64,000 nt of DNA from Taxillus chinensis (Eukaryota; Streptophyta; Magnoliopsida; Santalales; Loranthaceae), in assembly GCA_023512835.1 (NCBI GenBank), contig CM042091.1, positions 40,624,107 through 40,688,106 of the forward strand, in the 5' to 3' direction. A program made the position numbers and the translations under genes. Below the pieces are notes generated by a model. The model did no database searches and had not been told where the DNA came from. It was given only the letters and a program-made list of their open reading frames with translations. Numbering within the stretch: position 1 is the stretch's first letter; each line of letters starts with the position of its first letter. Below are positions 45,394-57,460 of the stretch, piece after piece.

Positions 45394-46260
45394 CTATGGT
45401 CCCAAGAGAGCTGCCTCTCCTACCTCGGTGCAACACAAGGTTGATCAGCATGGTCTCCCATACAATGCCTCAAAAGGAGCCATCCCAATGGACGCCTGAT
45501 AACTGTTGTTATAGGCAAACTCCACCAAAGGAAGGTGAGTTGCCCACGGACCCCCAAAATCTAGCACACAGGCCCTCAACATGTCCTCCAATGTCTGATT
45601 TGTCCTCTCTGCTCGACCATCGGTCTCGGGGTGAAAGACTGTACTCAAGTGCAGTTTTATCCCCATAGCCTCCTGCAAGCCTGCCCGAAAACGGGAAGTA
45701 AACCTCAAATCTCTGTCGGACACAATCGATGATGGCACCCCATGCAGTCTCACCACCTCGTTCACATACAGCTGACTTAAGGCCCCGACGGAATCCCGCT
45801 CGCGGATAGCAAGAAAATGGGCCAACTTGGTGAGTCGATCCACGATCACCCAAATCATGTCTTTCCTCCCGGCGGTGGGTGGAAGACCGGTCCACAAAGT
45901 CCATCGCTATGTGGTCCCACTTCCATTCGGCTATTGGCAATGGTCGTAACATGCCCGCCGGCCGGCGATGCTCACCTTCACTTGTTGACAAGTGAGGCAC
46001 CTCGAAACAAAAGCAGCTACATCACGTTTCATCCCAGGCCACCAAAAATGTTCCTGAAGTGCTTGATACATCTTCGTACCCCCTGGATGCACGGCAAGCC
46101 TAGACTGATGAAACTCCCTCATCACCTCATCACGGAGAGAAGAAGCCACTACTAGCCGCCCCTGAAAAGACAACTCATGCTCAAGACCCTCTATCCAGCC
46201 CTCGGATAGCTCACCGGCCTCAATACGGGCACGGAGAACCTCACACTCAATGTCACCCAA
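45394..46260 (-). pseudogene. Gyp-3 integrase zinc finger and core
   Basis: Minus strand: MGDIECEVLRARIEAGELSE and HQSRLAVHPGGTKMYQALQE, FWWPGMKRDVAAFVSRCLTC (zinc finger) at 45970-46260; after a shift, WKWDHIAMDFV near 45900 (first Asp); WVIVDRLTKLAHFLAIRERD, the second Asp in SDRDLRFTSRF near 45710 and the Glu in FHPETDGRAERTNQTLEDML near 45610; then FAYNNSYQASIGMAPFEALY near 45500. The catalytic triad is present; shifts near 45950, 45890 and 45450 break the frame. Confidence 0.9.
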
Positions 46261-46524
46261 CTGTCCCTCCCGGACGCACGCCAGTCAGCTCAGGCACAAC
46301 AACCAAAGGACTCAGGACTGTCCCACCATCACGAACAATAGGCTGCAACTGCAACATCGCCAACTGCTCCATCAGCTTCCACTCTCTCACGGCCACCTCA
46401 ACTTTCCCTTTTCTGCTCAACGCGTCAGCCACAACATTACCCTTGCCCGGGGTTTAGGCAAGAGTAAAGTCAAAGGTCTACAAATACTCCACTCATCTCC
46501 TCTATCTCAAATTCAAGTCCTTCA
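46261..46524 (-). pseudogene. Gyp-3 RNase H remnant
   Basis: Only the end of RNase H is left: the minus strand encodes KDLNLR and, after a stop, FDFTLA and TPGKGNVVADALSRKGKVEV near 46400-46520, then the spacer to integrase. At 46524-46530 it is joined directly to the gag tail. Confidence 0.8.
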
Positions 46525-46529
46525 AAGGT

Positions 46530-47837
46530 CGGCTCACTCACTAGGCGGTTCCCGCCCGATCGCCTCTAGCATCGATCTCGTTGTCACCTGGCCTCCCCTG
46601 AGGTCGGGTCTGGCTTGATCCTGCCTGGCTAGCCTGCCACTGATGAGCTGGTCTCTTAGTTAGTGCACGAAAGTTAGCATCACTCCTCATGCTGGATGCC
46701 ACACCTCCTGCTCCCCTGTTGCCACTCCTACAAACCCGGCGTAAATGGCCCTCTCACCCACAGTTGTTGCACCGCCAGTCCTTCTTGGGACACTCCCCCT
46801 TGAAGTGACCCTGCTCCCCACAGAAAGACAACCGCTGGGGAGACCTCCCACTGAACCTCCCTGCCTACTGCCGCCCAAGGTGAACCTCCCTGGATTCACT
46901 GATGATTGACCCCTATTGCGGAAAGAGCTGCTATTTTTTTCCTCAGTCTTGGGCCTCTTGGACCCTAAATCGTGTTCCGATCCACCCTGCAATGGGCGAC
47001 CCTGATGGGCCTGCCTCCCATCATCCAGCTCCCTCTCAGCTATACGAGCAGTCTCCACAACCTCAGCATAGGTTCTCAAATGCAGAATTGCCACCCTCTG
47101 CCTAAGTGCTGACCTGAGACCCAAGGTGAACTTATGGGCCTTCAGGTCCTCTCTAGCCACTGTCTCGGGAGCAAATCTACTCAAGCTCCGGAATTCGCGC
47201 TCGTACTCAGGCACCGTCTTTGATCCTTGTTTCAGGCTGCCAAACTCCTCTCTCTTCTGCCACCTCAAAAACTCCAGGAAGAACTCATCATGGAAGAGCT
47301 ACAAGAACTCCTCCCAAAGCATAAACTGCACTGCACGGCTCCCCGCGACACTCAGCCACCACTCCAAAGCATTCCCCTCCAATTGCCGAATGGCCAACCT
47401 CACCTTATCCTCGTCCCGGGGTAGGAGAAAGGAAAATACATGCTCGATCCGCCTCGACCAATGCTCGACTACCACAGGATCACCTTCTCCCTTGAACCTT
47501 GGAGGTTGTTCCTTTCGGAACCTCGTCACAACATCATCCTCTGCACGGTGCATCGGTACGCCACCCAGCGAACTCTCACGCTCACAAGGTAGCTCCCCCA
47601 CTGGTGGTGGTGGTGGTGGCACCACCTGCTGTGCCGCCATCTCACGGCGCACCTCCTCCCGAACTTCTTGCCGGATACCTTCCCACAGTTCCTGGACTTC
47701 CTGCCGGATGCCCTCACGTAGCTGCGCCAAGAACAACAAGATGTCCTCCAAGCGGGTTGTCCCGCACTTGGGCCCTCATGGGCAGATGACTCATCAGCCC
47801 ATCGCCCGGACGCACGTGTCACTCTCCTCGGTGGCAT
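46530..47837 (-). pseudogene. gag: Gyp-3 gag, frameshifted
   Basis: Start at 47837 (MPPRRVTRASGRWADESS). The capsid core shows VVTRFRKEQPPRFKGEGDPV near 47480-47540, EDKVRLAIRQLEGNALEWW near 47360-47420, and SLKQGSKTVPEYEREFRSLS near 47170-47240. The zinc-knuckle part with GHFKGECPKKDWRC lies near 46770-46810. Shifts near 47700 and 47280 split it. It is clearly homologous to Gyp-1 gag. Confidence 0.88.
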
Positions 47838-48322
47838 TCTTACTACACGAAGTAAGAAGGATAATCGTCAAATCGCATTCACTAACTATCGCGCGACACT
47901 ACCTCTACCCCACTTAACAATTCTACTACAACTGTCACATAACATTACACTCTTTGCATTAATCCACATTACACCGTTCAATCCACATTGCACATAACTC
48001 ATATAAACAAGAAAAATCACATTTAATATTTCACACTTAATCACATTTCACATTGTCACGATTCAATCCACATTGCATATAGCATTTTTTTTGTATTCCA
48101 CATGTACAAGATCCACACAAACACACATAAGCAAATGCAACTAGTGCCTTAATGCCCATGCATGCAAATCCTACCACAAGACCGGACTACCCCAAGTACA
48201 CCTTAGAGGCTCAAAGAGGACCATGTTGATCAGGCATGTCCCTCCAGGCTCCTCCAAAGGACTCAAGATAACCAAGTCCGCCCACTACCCTAGGCCAACT
48301 AGGCCATGCTCTGATACCATAT
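47838..48322 (-). other. Gyp-3 leader and primer binding site
   Basis: Untranslated leader, no gene. The primer site TGGTATCAGAGC (48308-48319, minus strand) is a full match to the initiator tRNA-Met complement and lies three bases from the LTR. Confidence 0.9.
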
Positions 48323-49473
48323 TGTCACGCCCCGGATTTCTAACCCGAGGAGACTGGATCGTGACCCTCCCTTTACCCGAGTTTGGATAAAGGGGGTAAG
48401 ATACAACATGCCCACACAGGACACCATACACTATACAACAAATATTTTGAGAGACAAAATCATATATTTATTAAGTTCAAATCATTACAAACGTGTCCAA
48501 ACATGCTTTTATTACATTAAACTCCTCATTACAATATCTCCCCACTGGGGGTTACAAAGCTCACACAAAAACAACAAAACTATAACAATAAGCAAAGCCA
48601 CAACACAGAACTGCCTTCCACTTGGGTGTTCCCGCCTAATGCCTGTAGGTCCCTGAAGAAAAACCAAACACAGTAGGAGGGGTGAGCAACCACAGCTCAG
48701 TAGGGATCATGTCTCCCCAACCCATCCCATGCTCCTAGCATCTACATGGCACGTGTACATGTGCTGTGTCGTGGTACGAGTAATTAAACGGTATAAATAG
48801 ACAGTGAGAAACAAGCCAATACAAATAAGCCACGGCCACACAGGCCCCGCATATCCACAGCCACACAGGCTCAGTCACTGCCTCTTAGGCACATATCCAC
48901 ATAACAGTTTAACCGCCTCTCGAGCAAATATTTAACCGCCTCTCAGGAAAATAGTTTAACCGCCTCTCATGCAAATAGTTTCCACAGCCTTTCAGACTAA
49001 CAACCATATAATCAAACATAACATACATTCCTACCACACAGGCATAAAATCAAACACGTAATAGGCATAACCACACAGGCATATTTCCAAACACTTAATA
49101 GGCATTGCCACACAGGCATATTATCAAACACATAATAGGCATTGCCACTCAGGCATATTATCGAACACATAGCATGCATACATTCACTGGCTCACAAACC
49201 TAGCCACACAGGCATATTCTCAAACACGTGGCACGCATATATGAAAATATCCAAACAACACGCCATTGAAGGCCAACATTCATATAGGAGGTCACACCTA
49301 TATGAATTTATATATATATATAAATACATAACCAGATTTCCTACCACAAGGCCAAGGCCCTGGGATAGGTTCAAGGAGAAACAGAACCCCTACCTTGCAA
49401 GTGTTCTTCTGCTCTTGCCTCCATGCTAGACACCGTCCACCCACGCGAACCACCACGGCAACGATCCGGAGGT

Positions 49474-49518
<45 letters not shown>

Positions 49519-50077
49519 GGCGGCTACGGCGGCAAAAAAAACCCAAGAACCCTAAACCTAAGCCTGAACCCCTTTATATAGACACCACGACATCAAAACG
49601 ACGTAGTTTTGATTAAGTGAAACCCAGCATCAAAACGACGTAGTTTTGATCGCACAAGCTACCACCTTCCCGCATCCATACAGGACAAAATACTCATAAT
49701 TCCAACATGGCCCTTTGGGAAAAGATTATTAGAATCACAAAACAAGGTGACGGTACAAAAATATGGTTGCACGCCATAATGCATGTCATATCCCCATATG
49801 ACGTGCAGCTCCAAAAGTTGTGAAATTCTACCCCAAGCTTCCTAGGATCATGTAGAAGACAGGCAAACCAAAATCTCCTTGCACGTCATATCCCCATATG
49901 ACGTGCACCTCCCAAAAGTCCCCTCTTGGGCTCATCTCTTACCTCAAACTTGTGCATCAACATCCAAGGTGTTTTAGTTAAAGTGTGTGGGAAGAAAACT
50001 CCCTAAAATCCAACAATTTTCTCTCACAAGGCATCTGTGATTAACTTCTTACATACCGCAAAACACGGGTCATTACA
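48323..50077 (-). repeat. Gyp-3 5' LTR
   Basis: 1755 bp, plus-strand ends TGTCACGCCCCGG and CATTACA. It holds the CACACAGGCATA array (about 49030-49220), a CT microsatellite, a TATA box, the pair of ACGT palindromes and two hairpins. It is the complete form of the LTR deleted at 43272-44527. Confidence 0.94.
49469..49906 (-). promoter_or_regulatory. Gyp-3 LTR promoter: hairpins, ACGT palindromes, TATA, GA tract
   Basis: Read on the minus strand: hairpins with GCACGTCATAT arms and a four-base loop at 49881-49906 (perfect) and 49781-49806 (one mismatch), two 22-bp ACGT palindromes at 49629-49650 and 49592-49613, TATATAAA at 49573-49580, and a GA tract ending its plus-strand CT run at 49516. 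Order and spacing match Gyp-1. Confidence 0.75.
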
Positions 50078-50630
50078 GCAACTCAAAACCTAAGAGAGCA
50101 TATATAAAAAAAATCTCCTAATGCCAACGTCGACCCCCTTTTAGAATCCAAACATTGTCTTTTCTCTTATGATATTCTCCACTCTACAACAGCTACTCCC
50201 ATACCTCTTTTTTACTAAAATAATTGAAGTTACATAGATTTTAGGAGATATGACCATTACCCTGGTCTCTGGGGTATGGGCACTAGAGAGCTAACATCCA
50301 TGCAAGGGACTAAGTATGGTGGACTGGTAGTGACTTATCATAAAACATAGCATAAGGAGTAAGTCATTTGGCTCCAACCTTTTAAAATAAAATAATGCAT
50401 ATCATGACCCTGAAGATACTTTGAGTTATGATTTCTTTGATTGTGTAGATTCGAAGGTCAAAAGCTTCAAAGGTCAAAGCTTTGAAGCTCTAAGATAGCT
50501 GCTTTGAAGCTCAAAGATATCTGGTATTGAAGAGACACTTGCAAATTACTTCGAAGCTGGCTTAACTTGTAAATTTGACTCAAAGCTCAAAAATAACTGC
50601 TTCAAAGCTCGAAGATTTGAAGAGTTTTAT
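50078..50630. other. Unassigned sequence with TTTGAAGCTC repeats
   Basis: No gene. Imperfect repeats of CTTTGAAGCTCAAAGAT lie at about 50450-50620. Confidence 0.6.
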
Positions 50631-50744
50631 ATCCAGTTGAAGAGGTCGACCAACTTTTCAAATGTTTCAATTTAGTTCTTCAGAAACATAACTCATGTGT
50701 ATCCGGTGTAGTCATCTAAAACTGTAAGAAAGTATCTTGCACCA
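50631..50744 (-). pseudogene. Copia integrase fragment
   Basis: The minus strand encodes GARYFLTVLDDYTGYT, then a stop, VMFLKN, a stop and TFEKLVDLFN, matching the integrase core of Copia-A and Copia-B (GARYTLVVIDDYTRYT; 61367-61567). It is more diverged than those two are from each other. LTR-X copy 3 begins directly after it. Confidence 0.82.
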
Positions 50745-50746
50745 GA

Positions 50747-53009
50747 TGTCATCACCGGATTTCGTCCGGGGGGAAACCCACTTTCAGGAATGCGATTCTC
50801 TCACCCTTCATCCGAATGGTGATGAAAAAGAAACAGAGTCATCACCAACTATTTTTGGGATGCAATTGGTTACCTAAAATAATCTACGTCGCCAAAGCTA
50901 AGTTTGGGAGTTTGTTATGTGTGGGAAAGGACAACACCCCCTTGACACCCTTTCAGTACCTATCTTAAGAGTTTGGAGGTTTCTACTTTGTTTTAAATTT
51001 TGCTTTAATTTTAATTATCTACAATTGATTCTGTTTTCCTAAGAACTTAGAGCTTCTACTCTTTTTATTTTTCTAAGTCACTTATTGAAGTTGATATTAA
51101 ATTCAATTGATCCTAAGTCTCTAATAATATTCTTTTACAGTTCAAAATTAATTCTAAGTTATCTAAAAATCTAAAGGAAACCCAAAGTTAAATTAATTCT
51201 AAATTTCTAATTTGTTGTAACTGTTGCCTTAATTAATGCTTACAATGATGTTAAAGGCAAAAACTAATAATAGCCCCAATGTTTACAACGTTTAAAAACC
51301 TAAGTGTTAAAAAATAATAATAATAATAATAATAAATCCAAGTATTAAAAAACCAAATGTTGAAATGTCTAAGTGTTTGAAAACATTTTTTTGTTTAGAA
51401 AAAAAAATTGTTTAAGAAAGTTTTTTTTATTTAAGCAAACATTTTTTATTACGAATTAAAAACAAATAAATAAAAGTGTATTGTGTGTGATTGTGACATG
51501 CATCAAAATAAAAACAAACTCACTTTTTTCTTTTCCTTTTTTTTCTTTTTTGCTCTTTTTTTTGCTCTTTTTGTTTTTTTCTCTCCATTTTTACTATACT
51601 TATTTACAAATTACAAATGATGTCACCCATTATTACAAGGCCCAAGCTAACAAAATTCCTATGGGCCCAAAATCACCAAAGCAAAACAAACCTCAAACAC
51701 ATTAATTTATAATAAAGGTAACTAACAAACTAAATTAATGCAGGCTGTAAGAAGATGGCCTCCACACCATTAATCCGGTTAGCCGACTCGCCAAATGAAG
51801 ATAGCCTAGAAAAACAACAAAACAAAACAAAATAAACAAGAGGAAACACAGGAAAACACATCAACCATAAACAAAGACATAAAATGCAGAAATAGACCTA
51901 TGCAGAAATAAACCGTAAACCGCAACCAATGCAGGCAGGGACTAGTATCACAAACGTATAAAGGATAAATCAGTGGTCAATACTAAAACAATATCTGAAC
52001 CAATGAGCCAAACAGAAAATAAGGTGAAGATTTAAAACCTTTTCAAAACCAGCCAACCTTTGAAAACAATAAAAACAAATTGGAAACAATCTTTTTCATT
52101 CTTCCCTTTTTCTTGCAAACCTAACGAAGCCAAAAATGTTATCACATATCCAACCAAAAGAAACAAGCCAGAGTAGTCACTGTTTTGGGAGATACGACCC
52201 AAGCTTTTACACATTTTACCAACCACTAGATTTCACATTCAAAAAGCCAAGCAGTCATATGTCAGGAAAATCAGATTAGAATGAGTGAGACGTAACCCGC
52301 TCACATATGCATATGCATTCATATGTTGGAAAATAAGCACATAGACAAACCCGCATATGAATACGAGCGGAAGGTGCAAATAAGAAAACAATAAGGGTGG
52401 AGCTCTATCAACAACCAGAACAACAAATCAAACTATAACAACACATAGTTAGATCCATAGGGACACACGAATAACACCATTGGACATGCATAAAACTCAT
52501 ACGAACACATGATTTAACCATCCTAGATGAAAACCTATAAAGCCAACACATTATTGGAAAGGAAGGCATTATCGAGTATGTAGGCGACATTCGTCTTCTT
52601 GTACGGGAACTAAACGCCCTCTGTACTAGTTGGAGCGATGGCAATGGTGAACTGGTGTCCTCTATGTCTTCTGGGTGTCTTCAATGCCTCCTTGGTAATC
52701 GGTGGCAACGGTGGTGGCGACCGGCGGGGCTTGCAGCTGTTGGCGTCAGGTTAGTATGGTGGTACCGTGGAGGGCATCATGGCTCTGGGTGTGATTAGAG
52801 ACGTAACCTGGGTGTCCAAGAGCACGTCTCGATCGACATTGTGTGGGCATCAGGGGATTGGGACGTGCCGCAGTTGGGGCACTTGGTGTTGGGTGGTTGT
52901 TGCAGCGATGATACGAGCGGCAAGGCGACATGACTCCGGTTGGTGTGGGGGAGAGGCGGCGGTGACTAGCAGTATATTTTACATCCGGCCGGGGGGCTCC
53001 TTAGGGTAT
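50747..53009 (+). repeat. LTR-X copy 3, right end missing
   Basis: Begins TGTCATCACCGGATTTCG inside the Copia integrase fragment. It is AT-rich with T runs and a (TAA)n run at 51308-51334. No gene found; the short open frames near 52400-53000 show no motif. The usual end AAAATGRGGTCCAACA is not seen before Copia-B starts at 53010, so Copia-B or an older break truncates it. Confidence 0.55.
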
Positions 53010-54282
53010 TGATGGTCCCTTGGAGCCTAAAGGGGGGTGAATAGGCTCTTATTCAAACTCTTTCTTTTCTCTCAAGACACAAAGACTTATCTAGTTTAAG
53101 TGATAGAATCACTGGGAAGATAACCAGGATAGTGGAAGTATTTTGTTTTATTATCACAAGGTGATTACAACAAAATAGAAGCAAACACTCTCTTACACTC
53201 GTTTACAACAATGAACTCACACGCTAGCCAAGTTCCTATCCCTGTTTTTGTTTTCACTTAAGCTCACTTTACATGAAGTATAAGTATGAATATTTATACA
53301 AAACATTCCTAAAAGACAACCTTGGAACTTGAAGTTCCGGAATGCGTTCCGCACTAACTATCCCTCGGTACTCTCCGCCTTGATGCTGCGGATTGTGGAG
53401 CTCAAGATCTTGGATTTGAAGAGTATAAGTGTCTTTGTGAGTTCCGAGATACAATTAAGGTTGTGTCCACATATCCGGATGATCCACGTGTAAGATTCTT
53501 CTTGATCTAAATGCATTCGTCTTACATCGGGACAGCACGAGCCGATAACTTTAAATGCGGTTTTGTTGGAGCAATGTCTTCTTGGTCCGGTGTAATTTTC
53601 CTTACTCCGTAGTTAATGAAGCTCGGAACCTTACTCCGTGTCAGTGGTTGCTTACTCCGTATCTATTCAATACCTGGAATCCTTAGTCCGTGTCGCGCTT
53701 CCTTACTCCGCATGTAAGTTCCTTACTCCGCATGTAGGTTCCTTACTCCGCATGTAAGTTCCTTACTCCGTGTGTAAGTTCCTTACTCCGCATGTAAGTT
53801 CCTTACTCCGTATGTAAGTTCCTTACTCCGTGTGTAAGTTCCTTACTCCGTATGTAAGTTCCTTACTCCGCATGTAAGTTCCTTACTCCGTATGTAAGTT
53901 CCTTACTCCTGGGCGAGTCATAAGTTCGGATTCCTTACTCCGCATCTCGCTTTCTTTACTCCGCATCCTGGTTTCTTTACTCCGCATCTATTTTCCTTAC
54001 TCCGCACTTATTTTCCTTACTCCGCACTTATCCTTTAAGTTCTTAGTCCGTAGGATTGTTCCTTATTCCGTATGTATTTGTTACTTGGTTATTTACCAAG
54101 TGTTTGACGACACTAACTCTTGTCCGGATCAGGATTATGTATCCTGTCCTTAGCTTTGCTCTCACGAGTGCATCTTTGGATTAGTGACATACCTTCGCAA
54201 TGATCAAATAAACACAAAAGATCTCAGATCAAATTACATAAGGCTTTATCAAAGATTATCCAAATTCGGGTTTGATCCAACA
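53010..54282 (-). repeat. Copia-B 3' LTR
   Basis: 1273 bp from TGATGGTCCC to GATCCAACA. The minus-strand TATA box is at 53291-53300. It aligns with 27577-28879 and with the solo LTR at 33442. Confidence 0.94.
53699..53908. repeat. 20-bp tandem array in Copia-B LTR
   Basis: About ten near-perfect units CCTTACTCCGYATGTAAGTT in a row, with looser CTTACTCCG words on both sides (53600-54060). Copia-A has fewer and less regular units at the same place. No spacers, hence not a CRISPR. Confidence 0.95.
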
Positions 54283-54293
54283 ATCTCCCCCAA
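54283..54293 (-). other. Copia-B polypurine tract
   Basis: TTGGGGGAGAT on the minus strand directly before the LTR, identical to Copia-A. Confidence 0.82.
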
Positions 54294-54424
54294 TTATGGA
54301 TATGCCCAAACCCTTTGTAATCCGATCTGGTAAGCGATGCAAAAGAATATCATACGAATACACAACACAACCAATTTCATTAATCAGCAACTAAATACAA
54401 ATCAGCCTTAATACAGATTTTTCA

Positions 54425-57400
54425 CTAAGGTACATAAGGCTTACTATACTTGAAGATCATAGTTCTTGCCTTCTCTCTTAGCTCCATTGTCTGACGCATC
54501 GTAAAGGTGGAGTGTTGGCTCCAATGTTTGTCCACGGTTAAGAACGATTTGATGAAATGACAAACAAAGGCTCCGCAGCCTATCTCCATCCAATTGTTGT
54601 GGCACTTGCTTCTTGCCCCGGAATGTCGCCTTGAGTTTCTCGATCGAACGCAGGGGTGTGATACCCAACTCTTCATATAATCCGACTTTCTTCACGGCTT
54701 GGTTAGTCCGAGAACACGAGGTTCCCATTGATTCTTCCTAACGAAGTGCTCCACAACCCGATGGGAATCGATGAGAATCATCTCGCTTGGACCGAATCAT
54801 GAAGACAACCATCATGAAGTGTGGCGACATGATCCGGTACGGAATGAGGATGGTTGAGAGAGTTTTCCATGGCTTGCTATCCTCGGCAGTTCCTGGTCAA
54901 TGTAAGTCCGAATTAACTCCACACCTGGGAAGATAGCCCTCATTCCAACATGGCAGAACTTCAAACAAGTGCCCATCTTCGTAAAGAGATGGAAACGACC
55001 TCATCTCCATCTTAGCGGCCCTCGAGAAGTTGTCAATGTCTTCCGTAGTAAAGAGTCCTTTCTCCGAACAAAGAGTCCGAATGTCGGCCGGAGAGAAAGG
55101 ATACATTTCGGAAAGACATCTTCTCTCGCAGAAGACGCAAGATAGGCTTTCATTGCCTTGCGCAAGCTTCCATCCGCATCGGGACGGGTCAAACTCCGCA
55201 TAGGATGGGAGGAAGGTATCACTGCGGATGAGGAGGATGGAGGAGGAGCTCGAGGTGCAGAGAGGAGCTTGGTTGAGAGAAGCGGCTTCGTTTGGGAATT
55301 TGAACTCCCTGAAGACCGGAAGTGGCAGGCCGCTTTCGGTCCCGGGGAAGATGGTTGTGGGGCGAAGGAGTAGACGGATCGGATGACACTTTCTCCCCCG
55401 GTTTGGCGGATCGCCGGAAGCAACGGGAGGACGAGCCATCGTATGCGCCGGATCCGCGAAGGAAGTAGACAGTGAATGAACGGAGGTGGCGACAAGATCC
55501 ATTTTCTGCTCAATGGAAGTAGAGGAGTCGGTGAGGGCGGAGAGGAGTTGGGTGCCGAGGGCATCAACTTTGGCGACGATGGCGAAATTTGGGCGCTTTG
55601 AGCATGGGCATGGCGGTCCAGTGAGCGGAAAGCACAAGATCGGAGTGGACCGTGCCAAAAGAGGCACGCCCAAGTGCTAACTCGGAGCTTTGGAGGACTC
55701 CCCCGCATGAACAGGAGCAGGAGTGCGGTGGGCGAGGAGTCCGCAGGAGTAGAAGAAGCAGCAGGAGCATCCGGAGCATCGAGGCATCCGGAGCTTCAGA
55801 GGCATCCGGAGCATTGGAGGCATCCGGAGCAAGAGACCCGCTTGACCGGACAAGTCAACCACGGGAATCGCGGCGGCAGGAGAAGAGGGTCCAGCCTTAG
55901 CGGTAGAGGGACTTTGGGTAGCGGGACCGGGCCGGAGGGTGTAGGGAACGACACATCGGGAATGGCGGCCGGCGTAAGAAAGCCGTGGTCCAGATTCCGG
56001 ATGATCATAGTCTCCGGGGATTGGGTATTACGGGTGTAAAACACCCGGAGATCGGTGTCGGGAATGGAAGAGGTGTGGGCTAGGCTGAAACGGAGCCGAG
56101 GTCCGTTAAGGTGACGGTAGAGAGATAGTCAAGGTAATCTCGGGGTTGAGGTAGAGGAGGCAAGGGGGCTTCCTGGAGAAGCAGCCGGGACATCGGCCGG
56201 TGGCGACGGCAACGGCGGTATCAACCGCAACGGCATATAGCGGAAGGAGAGGGAGTGGGGACATCAGCACAGAGGGGGCGGAGGAAACGGCTTTAGACGC
56301 ACCGCGCCGAGAGGGCCCCGCAACCTCGGACGGTTCAAGACGGACGCTTGGCCGGGAGGCCCGTGAGTGGGAGGGCGCAGCAACGGACCGAATCCGAGAG
56401 GATCGGTGTGCAGAACCGACCTCGTGGGCTTGGGCGTCGGAGGGGTCACCACCGTAGCCGCCTTGTTGTTCCGGGGGCGGGGAGAACGCGGAGAGCTACA
56501 TTGGGTCGGCGAGCGGTCATGTTCCCGTCCGCGTAAGGTGACGAAGGTAAAGAGCCGAGGGAAACGAGACACCATCGCCAGGCGAAATGGTCCGGACGAA
56601 GATGCCTGGAAGATAATGCCGAGGATGCGCCCGAAGGAATGGTTTTTGGGACCATTTTGTAGCAAACGAAATAAGAACATCCCCCAATCCATTGGAAGAC
56701 CTTCAAAGACGCCGTACATGGCCAGTAGAAGATCGTACGGAACTGAGTCCAGGGCGGATGTGCGAGCCAGGAGGCATCGACTTAGAATAGTCGCCATACA
56801 TCGATAGCGACCCTGGAAGGATTTCACCTTGTATTCCTTTCCTTTGATCGTGCACCCCATAGAAGCCGCCATCGGTTCGGCATCCGGACGTTGTGGTTCA
56901 CCAAGAGGAAGGTGAAGAGCGGCGCGGAGAACACCGGAGTGATGACGATGGATTCACCGCGGACATAAGAGGTTATGGAATCTTTGGTGCGGCGAATCCG
57001 TTGGTAATACTTAAGAATGTCATCGATAAGAAGATCGATGGGATTGGAGACCAGGTTGAGTATGTGCGAGGCTTCAAGAAGAGGGCGAAGCTGGAGAAAC
57101 CAATCCGGAGGATCGGGAAACAGCATTCCAATCAACTAGATGGCCAGGAGTAACGCCGGAAAGAAAGATTCTGGGTGCCATTGCAGATTTGATGGGAAGG
57201 GAAAGAGGAAAGGTGAGGTCTTGACAAGTAGAAGGAGCAACGAGAGAGTTAGGGATTTGAAATGAGCAATACTCGTGCTCCGCAGAATGATCGTAACATA
57301 TAAGACCGAGTCCGCAAATGTCGGCGGGTCTAGGAATGTGGGAGTTAGGTGGGGACCCGCGCGACATGCCGATGTCATTTGTCCTGGATATCGAGGCGTC

Positions 57401-57460
57401 TCCGAATAAAACGATGTCGTGGAGACCGCATGACCAAGTAGAGATTACACTGGTTGCCAT
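54425..57460 (-). pseudogene. Copia-B post-pol frame (envelope-like position)
   Basis: About 3 kb of consecutive minus-strand frames. From the N-terminus: WSCGLHDIVLFGDASIS (57420); DWFLQLRPLLEASHILNLVS and a hydrophobic stretch with VITPVFSAPLFTFLLV (56920-57100); a conserved-looking block CMATILSRCLLARTSALDSV and GVFEGLPMDWGMFLFRLL (56660-56800), similar in style to plant transposon-associated domains in post-pol frames; FYTRNTQSPETMII (56030); a coiled-coil-like stretch (55590); LFTTEDIDNFSRAAKMEMRS (55030); and an end reading KYSKPYVP at 54425. The same pieces in Copia-A argue for a real ancestral protein. Its role is unknown. Confidence 0.6.

Larger units (their letters stand above)
43272..50077 (-). 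mobile_element. Gyp-3: internally deleted relative of Gyp-1 (Tekay/Del-like)
   Basis: A 6806-bp minus-strand element with LTRs at 43272-44527 and 48323-50077, a primer site, gag, a truncated RNase H, integrase, chromodomain-like tail and polypurine tract. Its proteins and polypurine tract are close to Gyp-1, but the LTR body differs. Protease, reverse transcriptase and the front of RNase H are deleted. The flanking 5-mers (GGAAT left, GCAAC right) do not match, so no target duplication is visible. Confidence 0.93.

Noticed and set aside
49192..49546. Arginine/glutamate-rich minus-strand protein
   Set aside because: The Glu-Arg run is the translated GA microsatellite of the Gyp-3 LTR.
52600..53009. 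A host gene in the GC-richer stretch
   Set aside because: Only short frames without motif are present on either strand.
53600..54060. CRISPR-like array
   Set aside because: The 20-bp units are directly adjacent without unique spacers and lie in a plant LTR; it is a minisatellite.
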